From positions 1-56,720 of the forward strand of contig NZ_JNIK01000007.1 of NCBI RefSeq assembly GCF_000701365.1: a DNA stretch of 56,720 bases. The letters run 5' to 3'. Shown here in pieces: positions 16,960-25,596 of this stretch; the stretch's first letter is position 1, and each line of letters starts with the position of its first letter. The translations under genes and the position numbers were made by a program. The stretch comes from Blastococcus sp. URHD0036 (GTDB taxonomy: Bacteria > Actinomycetota > Actinomycetes > Mycobacteriales > Geodermatophilaceae). Under the pieces are notes generated by a model. The model did no database searches. It saw only the letters and a program-made list of their open reading frames with translations, and was not told the origin of the DNA.

Positions 16960-17652
16960 GTGGAGAACCCCGTCCAGAACGTCTCCTTCCCCAGTGGCGG
17001 AGGCGAGGCCTTCGGCTACCTGGCCACCCCCGAGGCCGGTAGCGGCCCTGGCGTCATCGTCATCCAGGAGTGGTGGGGTCTCACCACCCACATCGCCGAC
17101 ATCGCCGACCGTCTGGCCAAGGCCGGGTTCGTCGCCCTGGCGCCGGACCTCTACGGGGGGCCGACCACCCACGACGCCGCAGAGGCCATGGAGATGGCGA
17201 AGAAGCTGCCGCCCGCCCGCGCCGCCCAGGCCCTCGCAGGCGCCGTCGACCACCTCCTGGCCCTGCCCCAGGTCAGTTCGTCGACCGCCGGCGTAGTGGG
17301 CTTCTGCATGGGCGGGGGGTTCGTGCTCTCCCTGGCCGGCCTTCAGGGGGGGAGGGTCTCGGCGGCGGTGCCCTTCTACGGATTGCCCCACGACCTGCAG
17401 GTCCCCGCCGGCCTGCAGTGCGCGGTGCAGGGTCACTTCGGCGAGCAGGACCAGATGGTGCCCCTACCCAACGTCCGAAAGTTCTTCGACCGCCTGTCGA
17501 CGGGCACCACCGGCCCGGTGGAGCTCCACGTCTACCCGGCCGGCCACGCGTTCGTGAACGACGAGAACCTCATCGGCACCCACGATCCGGACTCCGCCGC
17601 ACTGGCCTGGGACCGGGCCGTGTCCTTCCTCCGGGAGCACGTCCGTGGCTGA
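16960..17652 (+). CDS. dienelactone hydrolase family protein
   Basis: The 230-residue alpha/beta hydrolase matches dienelactone hydrolase closely in length and motifs. QEWWGL supplies the activating glutamate, GFCMGGGF the nucleophilic cysteine near residue 118, FGEQDQMVP the aspartate and YPAGHAF the histidine. It hydrolyses lactones or related esters in the cytoplasm. GTG 16960 has AAAGAGAG upstream. It is the first gene of a coupled operon: its stop overlaps the next start by 8 bases. In this context it may open a lactone to the hydroxy or oxo acid that the CoA transferases then activate; that is inference. Confidence 0.9.
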   Translation: MENPVQNVSFPSGGGEAFGYLATPEAGSGPGVIVIQEWWGLTTHIADIADRLAKAGFVALAPDLYGGPTTHDAAEAMEMAKKLPPARAAQALAGAVDHLLALPQVSSSTAGVVGFCMGGGFVLSLAGLQGGRVSAAVPFYGLPHDLQVPAGLQCAVQGHFGEQDQMVPLPNVRKFFDRLSTGTTGPVELHVYPAGHAFVNDENLIGTHDPDSAALAWDRAVSFLREHVRG

Positions 17653-18202
17653 GCCCGATACCCGGGCCGAGAGCCTGGTGACCGAGGAGATGCGCGCCCT
17701 GATGGGCGCGCGGTCCGAGCCGCGGACGGCAGACCTGCCGCTGACCGCCGAGATGCTGCGCCGGTTCGTGCACGGGGTCATGGAGGAGGACCGGGTGCAC
17801 TGGGACCCCGAGGCTGCCGCGGCGTCGCGGTACGGCGACGTCGTCGCAACTCCTCTCTTTCCGTTGCACGCCTTCCGGCGCGGCCCGGGGGACGCCGATC
17901 CGTTCCGGGCTCTCGACGACGACCCGGACGACGACGGCACGTTCGTCGGCAAGGCGGCCCCGTTCGGCCTCCCGCCCATCGACCTCCCGCTCACGCGACG
18001 GCTGAACGGCGGGACCGAGGCCGAGTTCTTCCAGCTGGCGAAGCTGGGCGACGTGATCACGGCTCAGTCCGAGTACGTGGACATTTCCGAACGCCGGAGC
18101 CGCAACGGTGCACCGATGATCGTCCTGCGCGTCAGGACGGACTACACCAATCAGGACGGCGCCCCGCTGGCGGCCATCACCACGACCATGATCGCGCGAT
18201 AG
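17645..18202 (+). CDS. MaoC-type hydratase, FAS1-like dehydratase N-terminal domain protein
   Basis: The 185-residue protein resembles the N-terminal hot-dog half of MaoC-like enoyl-CoA hydratases (ALTAEMLRRFVHGVMEEDRVHWDPEAA-like segment around residues 33-58, then a hot-dog core with PLTRRLNGGTEAEFF). This half usually lacks the catalytic dyad and forms a heterodimer with an R-specific hydratase partner, which here is the next gene. The GTG start at 17645 overlaps the previous stop. The partner starts 12 bases downstream. Together they should hydrate a 2-enoyl-CoA, such as a mesaconyl- or itaconyl-type CoA ester. The family is clear; the pairing is inferred from order and family precedent. 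Confidence 0.8.
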   Translation: MAEPDTRAESLVTEEMRALMGARSEPRTADLPLTAEMLRRFVHGVMEEDRVHWDPEAAAASRYGDVVATPLFPLHAFRRGPGDADPFRALDDDPDDDGTFVGKAAPFGLPPIDLPLTRRLNGGTEAEFFQLAKLGDVITAQSEYVDISERRSRNGAPMIVLRVRTDYTNQDGAPLAAITTTMIAR

Positions 18203-18213
18203 GCGAGCCTGCG

Positions 18214-18705
18214 ATGACTTCCAGCGACACGACCGAGCACGGCACCGTGGTCTTCACCGACCTTCAGGTGGGAGATCGGATCCCTGACCTCGTCCGGGGC
18301 CCCCTGCGCGAGCCGCACCTGATGCGCTGGTCCGCAGCCATCGAGAACTGGCACCGGATCCACTACGACCAGCGCTTCGCCGTCGAGCACGACCGCCTCC
18401 CCGGTCTGCTGATCAACGGCAGCTGGAAGCAGCACTTCCTCGTTCAGCTGGTCCGCCAGTGGGCGGAGCCCGAGGGGTGGCTGCGGCAGATCGCGTTCCA
18501 GTTCCGGGGCATGGACGTCGTCGGCGCGACCCTGACGGCGTGGGGCCAGGTGGCCCGACTGGACGAGGAGGACGGCTACGGCGTCGTCGGGCTGGAGATC
18601 GGCATCCGCGACCAGGACGGCAACCAGAACACCCCCGGCACCGCCACCGTCGTGCTGCCGCTGCCGGGCGGCCCCGCAGTCCCCTACCCCTACCCGCCCC
18701 GATGA
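18214..18705 (+). CDS. MaoC-like (R)-specific enoyl-CoA hydratase subunit
   Basis: The 163-residue hot-dog protein has the hydratase dyad region NWHRIHYDQRFA near residue 45, equivalent to the NxIHxD segment of MaoC hydratases, followed by LLINGSWKQHF and a beta-hairpin core. It follows the non-catalytic partner by 12 bases and overlaps the CoA transferase start by 4 bases (ATGA), so synthesis is coupled. Expected reaction: reversible addition of water to an unsaturated acyl-CoA. The proline-rich C-terminus (GGPAVPYPYPPR) is unusual but not domain-like. Confidence 0.83.
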   Translation: MTSSDTTEHGTVVFTDLQVGDRIPDLVRGPLREPHLMRWSAAIENWHRIHYDQRFAVEHDRLPGLLINGSWKQHFLVQLVRQWAEPEGWLRQIAFQFRGMDVVGATLTAWGQVARLDEEDGYGVVGLEIGIRDQDGNQNTPGTATVVLPLPGGPAVPYPYPPR

Positions 18706-19856
18706 CCGGCCCCCTGCACGACGTACGGGTGCTGGAGGTCGGGCGTGGCCGAGCCATCCCCCTGGCGGCGCGGGTGCTCGCCGACCTCGGCGCCCAGGTC
18801 GTCAAGGTCGAGTCGCCGGAGGGCGACCCGACCCGCGCCCAGGCTCCCTTCTACGTGTCCGACTCCGGGGACGAGCGCAGCGCCCTGTTCGAGTACCTCA
18901 ACTGGAACAAGTCCGGCGTGGTGCTCGACCCGGGAACGCAACGGAGCGACCTGCGTCGGCTGGTCGCCGACAGCGACGTCCTGCTCGTCGGGGACGACCT
19001 GGACCAGCTCGACCGCTGGGGGATCGACCCGGAGGCACTGCTGGACGAGTTCGGGGACCTGGTCGTGGTGACACTGACGCCGTTCGGGACCACCGGGCCG
19101 CACGCGCGGTGGTCGGCCACGGATCTGACACTGCAGGCCGGCAGTGGCCTCATGTCCTTCAGCGGGACTGCCGACCGTGAACCGCTCAAGCGGGGACTCC
19201 TGCAGAGCACCTACGAGACCGGTCTGACGGCGGCGTACGTCGCCCAGGCCGGCGTGCTGGCGGCGCGCAGCGGCGCCGGAGGCACGTTCGCGGACATCTC
19301 GATGTCGGAGTGCATGACCTCCGAGATGGTCCTGACCGTTCCCGAGTACACCTTCCTCGGCGCCCTCTCGGCACGGCGGCCGCCGGTCCTGGACCCGCTG
19401 ACCTCGGGAGCCCCGCTGCCCGCCGGCGACGGCTACGTGACCGTGCAGATCAACCCGCAGATCCCGCCCAGCGCCTTCATCGAGATGACCGGCGACGAGC
19501 GGCTGGCCGACCCGCGCTTCGTCACCCCCGAGGGGCGAGCGCTCAACGCCGGCGAGCTGCGGGAGATCTTCCACACCGCGCTCGCCGAGAGTTCGCCCCG
19601 CGAGTTCTTCGTCGAGGCGTCCCATCGCGGCCTGCTGACCGGTTTCGTACAGACCGCCGAGCAGCTGCTGACCTGCGAGCACCTGGCTTCGCGTCAGGTC
19701 TACGTCGAGATGCCGGGCCTCCTCGACGGCCGGCCGTGGCGGATGCCCGCTCTGCTCCCGGGCCTCTGGCGCGAGCCCGGCAGCGCGGTCCGACCGGCTC
19801 CGGCCCTCGGGGAACGTGGCACGTCCCCGCGCGACGTCGCGGCGGTGTCGGCATGA
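18702..19856 (+). CDS. CaiB/BaiF (class III) CoA transferase, first of a pair
   Basis: The 384-residue protein begins with the CoA-transferase signature DVRVLEVGRGRAIPLAARVLADLGAQVVKVE-type layout (split here only for description) and contains ATDLTLQAGSGLMSFSG, where the aspartate corresponds to the catalytic residue that forms the mixed anhydride. Class III enzymes move CoA between carboxylic acids through an enzyme-bound glutamyl/aspartyl thioester. The ATG overlaps the hydratase stop, and its own stop overlaps the second CaiB gene, both as ATGA. The probable role is activation of a dicarboxylic acid using succinyl-CoA or a product CoA ester. Confidence 0.88.
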   Translation: MTGPLHDVRVLEVGRGRAIPLAARVLADLGAQVVKVESPEGDPTRAQAPFYVSDSGDERSALFEYLNWNKSGVVLDPGTQRSDLRRLVADSDVLLVGDDLDQLDRWGIDPEALLDEFGDLVVVTLTPFGTTGPHARWSATDLTLQAGSGLMSFSGTADREPLKRGLLQSTYETGLTAAYVAQAGVLAARSGAGGTFADISMSECMTSEMVLTVPEYTFLGALSARRPPVLDPLTSGAPLPAGDGYVTVQINPQIPPSAFIEMTGDERLADPRFVTPEGRALNAGELREIFHTALAESSPREFFVEASHRGLLTGFVQTAEQLLTCEHLASRQVYVEMPGLLDGRPWRMPALLPGLWREPGSAVRPAPALGERGTSPRDVAAVSA

Positions 19857-21235
19857 CGCCCGAGCGCACGACCTCCGACGGGCCGCTGGTGGGCGTGCGG
19901 GTCCTGGACCTGTCCGCCGTCTTCGCGGCGCCGTACATGGGCGCCCTGCTGTCCGACCTCGGCGCCGAGGTGATCAAGATCGAGCCGCCCGCCCGCCTCG
20001 ACCAGACGCGGGGAGGCGGCTTCGGGCCCTACCTCGACAACGACCCGGGAACCGACGGGTGGAACTGGTCCGGGACCTTCCACAGTCTCAACCGGGGCAA
20101 GAAGTCGCTGGTCCTCGACCTCAAGCAGGAGGACGGGCGGGCCATCCTGCGGGACCTGGTCGCCAACGCCGACATCCTGCTGGAGAACTTCACGCCCCGG
20201 GTCATGCGGGGTTGGAGCATGAGCTATCCCGACCTCGCCCAGCTGAACCCGCGGCTGATCATGCTGTCGAACACCGGGTACGGGTCCACCGGACCCTGGT
20301 CGGCGTTCAAGGCCCAGGGCACGACGCTCGAGGCGACGATGGGCCTCACCTTCTACACGGGGTACGACGGTGCCGAACCGCGGAAGACCGGGCAGTCCTA
20401 CCCCGACTTCATCGCCGCATGGACGGGTCTGACCGCCATCATGTCGGCCGTCCTGGCCCAGTGGCGCACCGGTCGTGGCCGGTGGATCGACCTCGGGATG
20501 TACGAGCTGGGCGGCACACTCCTGCCGGAGGCACTCATCGCAGCGCAGGCGGGCGCCCCGATCACGGCCAGGACGGGCAACCGGGAACTCGGCACGCGCC
20601 TGTCCGGCGTCTACCCCTGCCGCGAGCGGGAGGACTGGTTGGCCATCGGGATCGCGGACGACGCGATGCTCGCTGCCGCCGGCAACCTGATCGACGGGCT
20701 TCCTCCCCGCATCGCCGGCACGGAGGACGCCGAACGCGCGGATGCGGCCGTGGCCGCCTGGGCCCGGTCGACGTCCGCGGACGAGGCCGCGGAGCAGCTG
20801 CAGGCTGCCGGCGTCGCTGCTGCTGCGGTGGCCGACGTGCCGCGACTCCTGCGCGATCCCCAGTACATCGAGCGCGGATTCTTCGAGTGGACCCAGTTCC
20901 GGGGCCAGTCGCGGCCGGTGATCGGCCGCCCCTACAACTGGCACGGCCGGCACACCGTACGCATCCGGGGCCGGGGACCGCTCTTCGGCGAGCACAGCGA
21001 CGCCCTCCTCACCGAGCTCGGCGTGTCCCCGCAGCGGATCGCGGAACTCCGCGAGAAGGCGGTCGTCGTCGATGTCCCCCTGGGGGTGTCGATGCGGCCC
21101 GCCAACCTCGATGCTCTGATCGCGGGCGGCGTCTTCCGCGGGTTGGACACCGAATACCGCGAGACCATCGAAGAGGCAGCGCGGCAAAGCCTCGTTGCTG
21201 AGCGGGCGACCGAGGCGCAAGGAGGACCCCGATGA
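19853..21235 (+). CDS. CaiB/BaiF-family protein, second of a pair, without the catalytic aspartate
   Basis: The 460-residue family member opens VRVLDLSAVFAAPYMGALL and GAEVIKIEPP. At the position where active class III CoA transferases have aspartate about nine residues before the SGL-type motif, it reads AQGTTLEATMGL, so a glycine replaces the catalytic aspartate. A tail of about 50 residues after GVSPQRIAELREKAV is longer than usual. Adjacent CaiB pairs in which only one subunit carries the aspartate are known for benzylsuccinate CoA transferase (BbsE/BbsF). A heteromer with the preceding gene is therefore the likeliest arrangement. It overlaps both neighbours by 4 bases. Confidence 0.82.
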   Translation: MTPERTTSDGPLVGVRVLDLSAVFAAPYMGALLSDLGAEVIKIEPPARLDQTRGGGFGPYLDNDPGTDGWNWSGTFHSLNRGKKSLVLDLKQEDGRAILRDLVANADILLENFTPRVMRGWSMSYPDLAQLNPRLIMLSNTGYGSTGPWSAFKAQGTTLEATMGLTFYTGYDGAEPRKTGQSYPDFIAAWTGLTAIMSAVLAQWRTGRGRWIDLGMYELGGTLLPEALIAAQAGAPITARTGNRELGTRLSGVYPCREREDWLAIGIADDAMLAAAGNLIDGLPPRIAGTEDAERADAAVAAWARSTSADEAAEQLQAAGVAAAAVADVPRLLRDPQYIERGFFEWTQFRGQSRPVIGRPYNWHGRHTVRIRGRGPLFGEHSDALLTELGVSPQRIAELREKAVVVDVPLGVSMRPANLDALIAGGVFRGLDTEYRETIEEAARQSLVAERATEAQGGPR

Positions 21236-22323
21236 GCTACCCCCGAGTCCATCTGAACGAAGAGGTCATGCGCGAGGGCATGCAGATCGAGTCCGTCGAC
21301 ATCAGCGTCGAGGACAAGGTCGAACTCCTCACCCTCCTGTCGGGCTGCGGCCTCGAGGCGATCAACGTCGGGTCCTTCGTCAGCCCGCGGTACACCCCGC
21401 AGATGGCGAACCTGGAGGACGTGCTGCGCAAGTTCACGCCGGCCGAGGGGACCGACTACTACTGCCTGGTGATGAACCAGAAGGGCATCGAGCGCGCCGC
21501 GGAGTTCCCCTGGCTCCGGCCGGCGACCCAGCCGACCACCGTGGCGCATCTGTGCGACACCTTCGTCCGGCGGAACATGAACCGGTCCCAGGCCGACGAG
21601 ATCGCGGGATGGTCGGCGACGGTCGACCGGGCCCGCGAGGCAGGCGCCTCGGCCGGCACCATCGGGGTGGGTGCCGCCTGGGGCTCGAACTTCGAGGGCG
21701 CCTTCACCACCGCCCAACGGCTGGACATCCTGCGCCGGCAGCACGAGCTGTGGACGCAAGCCGGCATCCGCGTAACGGGCATGATCTTCGCCGACCCGAT
21801 GGGCTGGTGCATGCCGCACTGGGTCGAGGAGACGCTCGAGGCCGTGCGTGCGGAGTGGCCCGACATCACCCGCTTCACCCAGCACCTGCACGACTCCCGC
21901 GGGATGGCGTTGCCCAGCGTCTACGCCACCATCCGCAGCCTCGACGAGACGTGCGAGGTGTGGTTCGACGTCACCGCCGGGGGGATCGGCGGCTGCCCCT
22001 ACTGCGGCAACGGTCGAGCCACCGGTATGGCGGCCACCGAAGACGTGGCGATGATGTTGCAGGCCATGGGGATCGACTCCCCCGTCGACCTGCCGAGGCT
22101 GATCGAGTTCGTGGTCCGGCTCGACCAGGTCCTCGGCCGTTCGACCCCGGGCCGGACCTCGAAGGCCGGTCCTCTGCCGCTGCGCCCGGGCGACTTCTAC
22201 GACCCAAACCTGCCGCTGGTGGAGACGTACGAGGAGGCACAGCACTTCCGGCTGGGGCCGGCGGTCGCCGAGCACCAGATTCGGCCATGGCGGGAACCCA
22301 TCCCTCAGCCGCAGACCACCTGA
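21232..22323 (+). CDS. HMG-CoA lyase-like DRE-TIM metallolyase
   Basis: The 363-residue TIM-barrel protein has the N-terminal EEVMREGMQIES in place of the usual LRDGxQ, the metal-binding HLHDSRG near residue 222 and GGIGGCPYCGNGRATG with the glycine-rich loop and catalytic cysteine near residue 250. These are features of 3-hydroxy-3-methylglutaryl-CoA lyase and relatives that cleave tertiary 3-hydroxyacyl-CoA to acetyl-CoA plus a keto acid. It ends the six-gene coupled operon and is followed by a terminator. With CoA transfer and hydration upstream it would perform the final C-C cleavage. The substrate is probably a branched hydroxy-dicarboxylyl-CoA, by inference. Confidence 0.87.
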   Translation: MSYPRVHLNEEVMREGMQIESVDISVEDKVELLTLLSGCGLEAINVGSFVSPRYTPQMANLEDVLRKFTPAEGTDYYCLVMNQKGIERAAEFPWLRPATQPTTVAHLCDTFVRRNMNRSQADEIAGWSATVDRAREAGASAGTIGVGAAWGSNFEGAFTTAQRLDILRRQHELWTQAGIRVTGMIFADPMGWCMPHWVEETLEAVRAEWPDITRFTQHLHDSRGMALPSVYATIRSLDETCEVWFDVTAGGIGGCPYCGNGRATGMAATEDVAMMLQAMGIDSPVDLPRLIEFVVRLDQVLGRSTPGRTSKAGPLPLRPGDFYDPNLPLVETYEEAQHFRLGPAVAEHQIRPWREPIPQPQTT

Positions 22324-22329
22324 CTGTCA

Positions 22330-22365
22330 GGAGCGGGTCGAGCCGCGCGGGGCTCGGCCCGCTCC
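22330..22365 (+). terminator. hairpin terminator of the CoA-transferase operon
   Basis: A 15-bp stem (22330-22344 with 22351-22365, one mismatch that can form a G-U pair in RNA) with a 6-base loop starts 7 bases after the lyase stop and is followed by a pyrimidine-rich stretch. Confidence 0.75.
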
Positions 22366-22437
22366 CGTCTTCTCGCGATCGAGGCGCCCAGGGGGCGTAT
22401 CCCCGATGCGCACCTCGTCCCTACAAGGCGGGGGTCT

Positions 22438-22450
22438 GGGTTCAGGATCC
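22438..22450 (+). promoter_or_regulatory. candidate GntR operator before the broken GntR gene
   Basis: GGGTTCAGGATCC is identical to the 13 bases at 52805-52817 in front of the intact paralogue. It keeps the CAGGAT half of the palindrome. It lies about 60 bases before the ancestral start position, the same distance as in the intact copy, which suggests autoregulation. Confidence 0.5.
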
Positions 22451-22510
22451 AGCATGTCTGGTCGTAGCCTTTCCGTCACCAGCCAGATCGTCGGACGGGG
22501 AGGTGGGGGC

Positions 22511-23241
22511 AGGGCCGCGGACTCCATCGCCGTCAATCCGTTGCAGCGCGTTCGCCTCGTCGACCAGGTGACGGATCGCTTGCGCGACATGATCATCAGC
22601 GGCGAGGTGTCTCCGGGCTTCCCCTGTTGCAGATCCAGCTGTCCGAGCAGTTCGGCGTCCGCCGCACCCCTCTCCGCGACGCGTTCCGGATCCTCGAGCG
22701 CGACGGGTTGGTCCGGGTGACCAACGGCAACCAGACCGTCGAAGTCATCGAGATGACCCCGGCGGAGATCATCGACCTGTACCAGATCCGCGAGTCACTC
22801 GACGGACTCGCCACCAGACTCCTCGCGACCTGCGGGATGAGCAGCCAGGCCGAACAGCGCCTGGTGCGGTCCCTCGCCACCTTGGACGAAGTCATGTCGG
22901 CCGAGCGACTCGACATCGCCGCATACAACCCGGCCTACATCGACTTCCACCTCGGCATCATGCTGGCCAATCCGAACCGGCGCCTGCAGGAGCTGCAGCA
23001 CATCGTGCGTCTCAGCTCGCAGATGTTCCTGCCCCGCTACCTGAGCAGGACGAGCGGCGACGAGTCCGAGTCCTTCAACGAGGAATACCTGCGGTCGCTG
23101 CTCATCGCGGGCAATGACGACCACCAGCAGATCTCTGAATCCATCAAGGCCGAGGACGCAACGAAGGCCGAGTCGTTGGCGAAGCGGCACATCCGCAAGA
23201 CGATCAGCGAGATCTCCCGCGCCACCAAGCGGCCCGAATAG
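22511..23241 (+). pseudogene. GntR/FCD-family regulator, start codon lost and frameshifted
   Basis: The sequence is a close paralogue of the intact regulator at 52876-53607. Aligning the leaders, the start ATGGCCGCGGAC of that copy reads AGGGCCGCGGAC here (22511), so the start codon is destroyed. The winged helix (LQRVRLVDQVTDRLRDMII) is then interrupted near 22624: one base is missing between GEVSPGF and LQIQLSEQFGV. The downstream FCD ligand domain (DLYQIRESLDGLA, NPNRRLQELQHIVRLSSQ) is otherwise well preserved to the stop at 23241. An ATG at 22454 could open the first frame but would still hit the shift. Two independent lesions make this a dead gene. Confidence 0.88.
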
Positions 23242-23669
23242 CCGTCGGGAAGCGTCCGCCCCACAAGGCCGCCCGAGAAGGCCGCCCGAGAAGGCCGCCG
23301 GAAGCGTTCACCGGGGCCGAACACCATGCCAAGCGCACGGGCGCGAATCGCTCACCGTCGCGCGTGATGAACCGCGCGATGCGTCCCAAGCACGTCACGA
23401 GGCCCGGGGTGTGGTGAGGAAGCGGGCTCTACGGTAGCGCACGCCGTCGTCTGCACCCGCGCCGTCCTATGCCCGCCCGGCTCGGTGAGCGCCACCGACT
23501 CCACTCCATGCAGAGCGGAGCGCGGTCGGTCCGCCCCGGATGCACGGGGCATCACCCCCCAGTATCCGGCACCCCCCGCTTCGGGAGCGGCCGGCCGGCC
23601 CCAGCGCGAAGAATGCTGGCCGCGTCGACAGAGGGTCCGACCGTCGGCGCGGTCCCCGCACGTCGGGCG
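23242..23669. other. gene-free stretch with a short tandem repeat
   Basis: This is the tail-to-tail gap between the dead GntR gene and the binding-protein gene. No coding signal was recognised. It holds two full and one partial copy of the 13-base unit AAGGCCGCCCGAG at 23265-23299. The remainder shows nothing I can assign. Confidence 0.5.
23265..23299 (+). repeat. 13-bp tandem repeat, 2.7 copies
   Basis: AAGGCCGCCCGAG occurs at 23265-23277 and 23278-23290, followed by AAGGCCGCC. It lies 24 bases after the GntR pseudogene stop. Function unknown. Confidence 0.7.
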
Positions 23670-23718
23670 CCGGTGTGCCCGGCACGGGACCACGAGGGTC
23701 CCGTGCCGGGCACACCGG
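23670..23718 (-). terminator. perfect 22-bp hairpin terminator of the binding-protein gene
   Basis: Arm 23670-23691 pairs without mismatch with 23697-23718 around the loop ACGAG. It lies 43 bases beyond the stop of the minus-strand binding-protein gene. A near-copy follows the decayed paralogue at 25645-25692, so gene and terminator were duplicated together. Confidence 0.8.
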
Positions 23719-23760
23719 TCGCGCTCGGAGGCCTGACGTCGGCCGACGTCGGCCGCCCGC

Positions 23761-25338
23761 CTACCGCTCGATGCCGATGTGCCGGAGGTCTGGAGACGCA
23801 CCGACCCGGGTAAACGTCATGTCTTCCACGCCCACGACCTCGGGGCTGGCGAGCCAGACGTTCTGGATCCGGAAGAACGGGATCTGCACCGACTGTTCAG
23901 TGATGATCCGGTTGATCTCCTGGAGGGACTCCTCCCGCGAGGGGTCATCGAGAGGAATCGCCTGGAGCTCTGCGAACGCCGCCTGGAGCTCGGGCGACGC
24001 GCCGCCCGGGTTCTGTGGGCCGAGCGCCCAGTAGGTGAGGTACGTCATCGGGTCACCACCGTTGACGGCCGCGACCGCGTACGCCCCACCCTCGCCGGCA
24101 CGGAAGGCCGATCCGGCCCCGGTCGGCGGATACTTCTTGGTCTCCACGTTGATGCCGACCTCGGTCAGCTGTGCCTGCACGATGGTGGCGATCGTGTCCG
24201 AAGGCTCGGTGCTGTTCATCACGATGGTGACCGTCGGGTTCGCGATCCCAGCCACGAGTTGCCGCGCCTCATCGGGGTCGTACGCGTCCTCGTCCAGCTC
24301 CGGCAGATACCCCGGCGTCCCCTCGGGGAACCACTGGTACGCCACCTCGCCCGCGCCCCCGGAAGCCGCCTCGGCCAGCGACTCCCGGTCCACGGCGAGC
24401 GAGACCGCCCTGCGCAGATCCTCGTTGTCGATTCCCGGCACGTTGGTGTTGAAGAGAATCCCGAAGGTCTGACCACCGTTCGGGTAGGTGGTGGCCTCGA
24501 ACTGGCCGGAGTCGACAATGGGCTGCCACGCCGCGCTTGCGAAGGCCGTCGCATGGGACAGCTGGATCTGCCCGCTCTGCAGTGCACTCAGCCGGGCGTT
24601 CTCATCTGGGATGCCGATGATCGTGGCGCGCCGTACCAGGGCCGGATGCTCCTCATCCCAGTACTCGTCCCAGCGCTCGTACGTGGCACGGTCTTGGCCC
24701 AGCTCGGCCAGCGTGAACGGCCCGCTGCCCGCAGGCGTGCGGCTGAGGTCGGCGCCGTCAGCGATCGCCTTGCCACTGATCATCGACGAGAGGCCGTAGT
24801 ACTCGGCCAGGGTGTAGGGGAAGGAGTGGCTCGGCGTCTTGAAGGTGATCGTGACCTTCGTCGGCCCGTCCGTCTCCACCGAGGCGATGTTGGCCACAAG
24901 GTTCTTGATGGTCGACGTCTCCAGGGTCGCGGCCCGGTTGAAGTTGGCCTTGACCACCTCGGAGTCGAAGCCGCTCCCGTCCTGGAACGTCACGCCCTCG
25001 CGCAGCGTCATCGACATCGACAGGCCGTCGTCGCTCACCTCCCACTCCGTGGCCAGCCCCGGCGTGATCTGCAGATCCGCGTCCAACGTGAGCAGCTGGT
25101 CGTACACCGGCGACAGGTAGCCTGGGTCACTGAACAACGGGATGCGGGACTGGTGCGGGTCGAAGGACGTGGGCACGGACGTATAGCCGGCGGCGATCTC
25201 GGCATCGGGGTTCAGCTCCCCCGCTTCCTCGGATCCCGACGACGACGAGTTGTCATCGTCAGCCCCGCCGCACGCAGTGACGAACAGCGTTAGCGGCAGC
25301 ACGATGGCGGCAAGCCGCATTGACCTCGAACGCTTCAT
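23761..25338 (-). CDS. ABC transporter solute-binding lipoprotein, family 5 (peptide/nickel/opine type)
   Basis: The 525-residue protein has a lipoprotein signal peptide (MKRSRSMRLAAIVLPL, then LFVTACGG with the lipobox cysteine at about residue 24) and a serine-rich linker. The mature domain has SBP_bac_5 landmarks: PTSFDPHQSR, YLSPVYDQLLTLDADL, MTLREGVTFQDGSGFD and RRAVSLAVDRESLA. It should be anchored outside the membrane and capture peptides or other organic solutes. GGAGAT precedes ATG 25338. No permease or ATPase gene is present anywhere in the window, so it must work with a distant transporter or as a sensor. A candidate GntR operator lies 95 bases upstream. Confidence 0.93.
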   Translation of the reverse strand: MKRSRSMRLAAIVLPLTLFVTACGGADDDNSSSSGSEEAGELNPDAEIAAGYTSVPTSFDPHQSRIPLFSDPGYLSPVYDQLLTLDADLQITPGLATEWEVSDDGLSMSMTLREGVTFQDGSGFDSEVVKANFNRAATLETSTIKNLVANIASVETDGPTKVTITFKTPSHSFPYTLAEYYGLSSMISGKAIADGADLSRTPAGSGPFTLAELGQDRATYERWDEYWDEEHPALVRRATIIGIPDENARLSALQSGQIQLSHATAFASAAWQPIVDSGQFEATTYPNGGQTFGILFNTNVPGIDNEDLRRAVSLAVDRESLAEAASGGAGEVAYQWFPEGTPGYLPELDEDAYDPDEARQLVAGIANPTVTIVMNSTEPSDTIATIVQAQLTEVGINVETKKYPPTGAGSAFRAGEGGAYAVAAVNGGDPMTYLTYWALGPQNPGGASPELQAAFAELQAIPLDDPSREESLQEINRIITEQSVQIPFFRIQNVWLASPEVVGVEDMTFTRVGASPDLRHIGIER

Positions 25339-25432
25339 CCTAATCTCCTGGCTGTTGGATCTCCTGCTCCGCGCGGAGCGGGCGCGACGGTGGAGCCGTC
25401 GGATGTGGGGCACATTACATAGACCTGGGTGC

Positions 25433-25445
25433 TGGATCCAGGACA
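25433..25445 (+). promoter_or_regulatory. candidate GntR operator upstream of the binding-protein gene
   Basis: GGATCCAGGACAG matches 10 of 13 positions of the perfect palindrome and is nearly identical to the P450 site at 2520-2532. On the minus strand it lies about 95 bases before the start of the intact binding protein, with TATGTAAT between, a possible -10 region. Nothing else was recognised in 25339-25596. Confidence 0.5.
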
Positions 25446-25596
25446 GCAGGCACGAACCAGGTCGTTGCAACCCAACGGTTACCCGGCCGGGCAGGAGCAC
25501 TCTGGCCAACGGGATCGGTATCCACAGAGCCTCGTCACGCCGACTCAGGGCCGGCGGCCCTCGGCACGAGGCGCAGTGGTCCCATGCACCGGGCCA

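Noticed and set aside
22454-22510. ATG 22454 as true start of the first GntR gene
   Set aside because: The paralogue's start aligns with AGG 22511 and the intervening sequence corresponds to its untranslated leader; the operator would lie 3 bases from this ATG.
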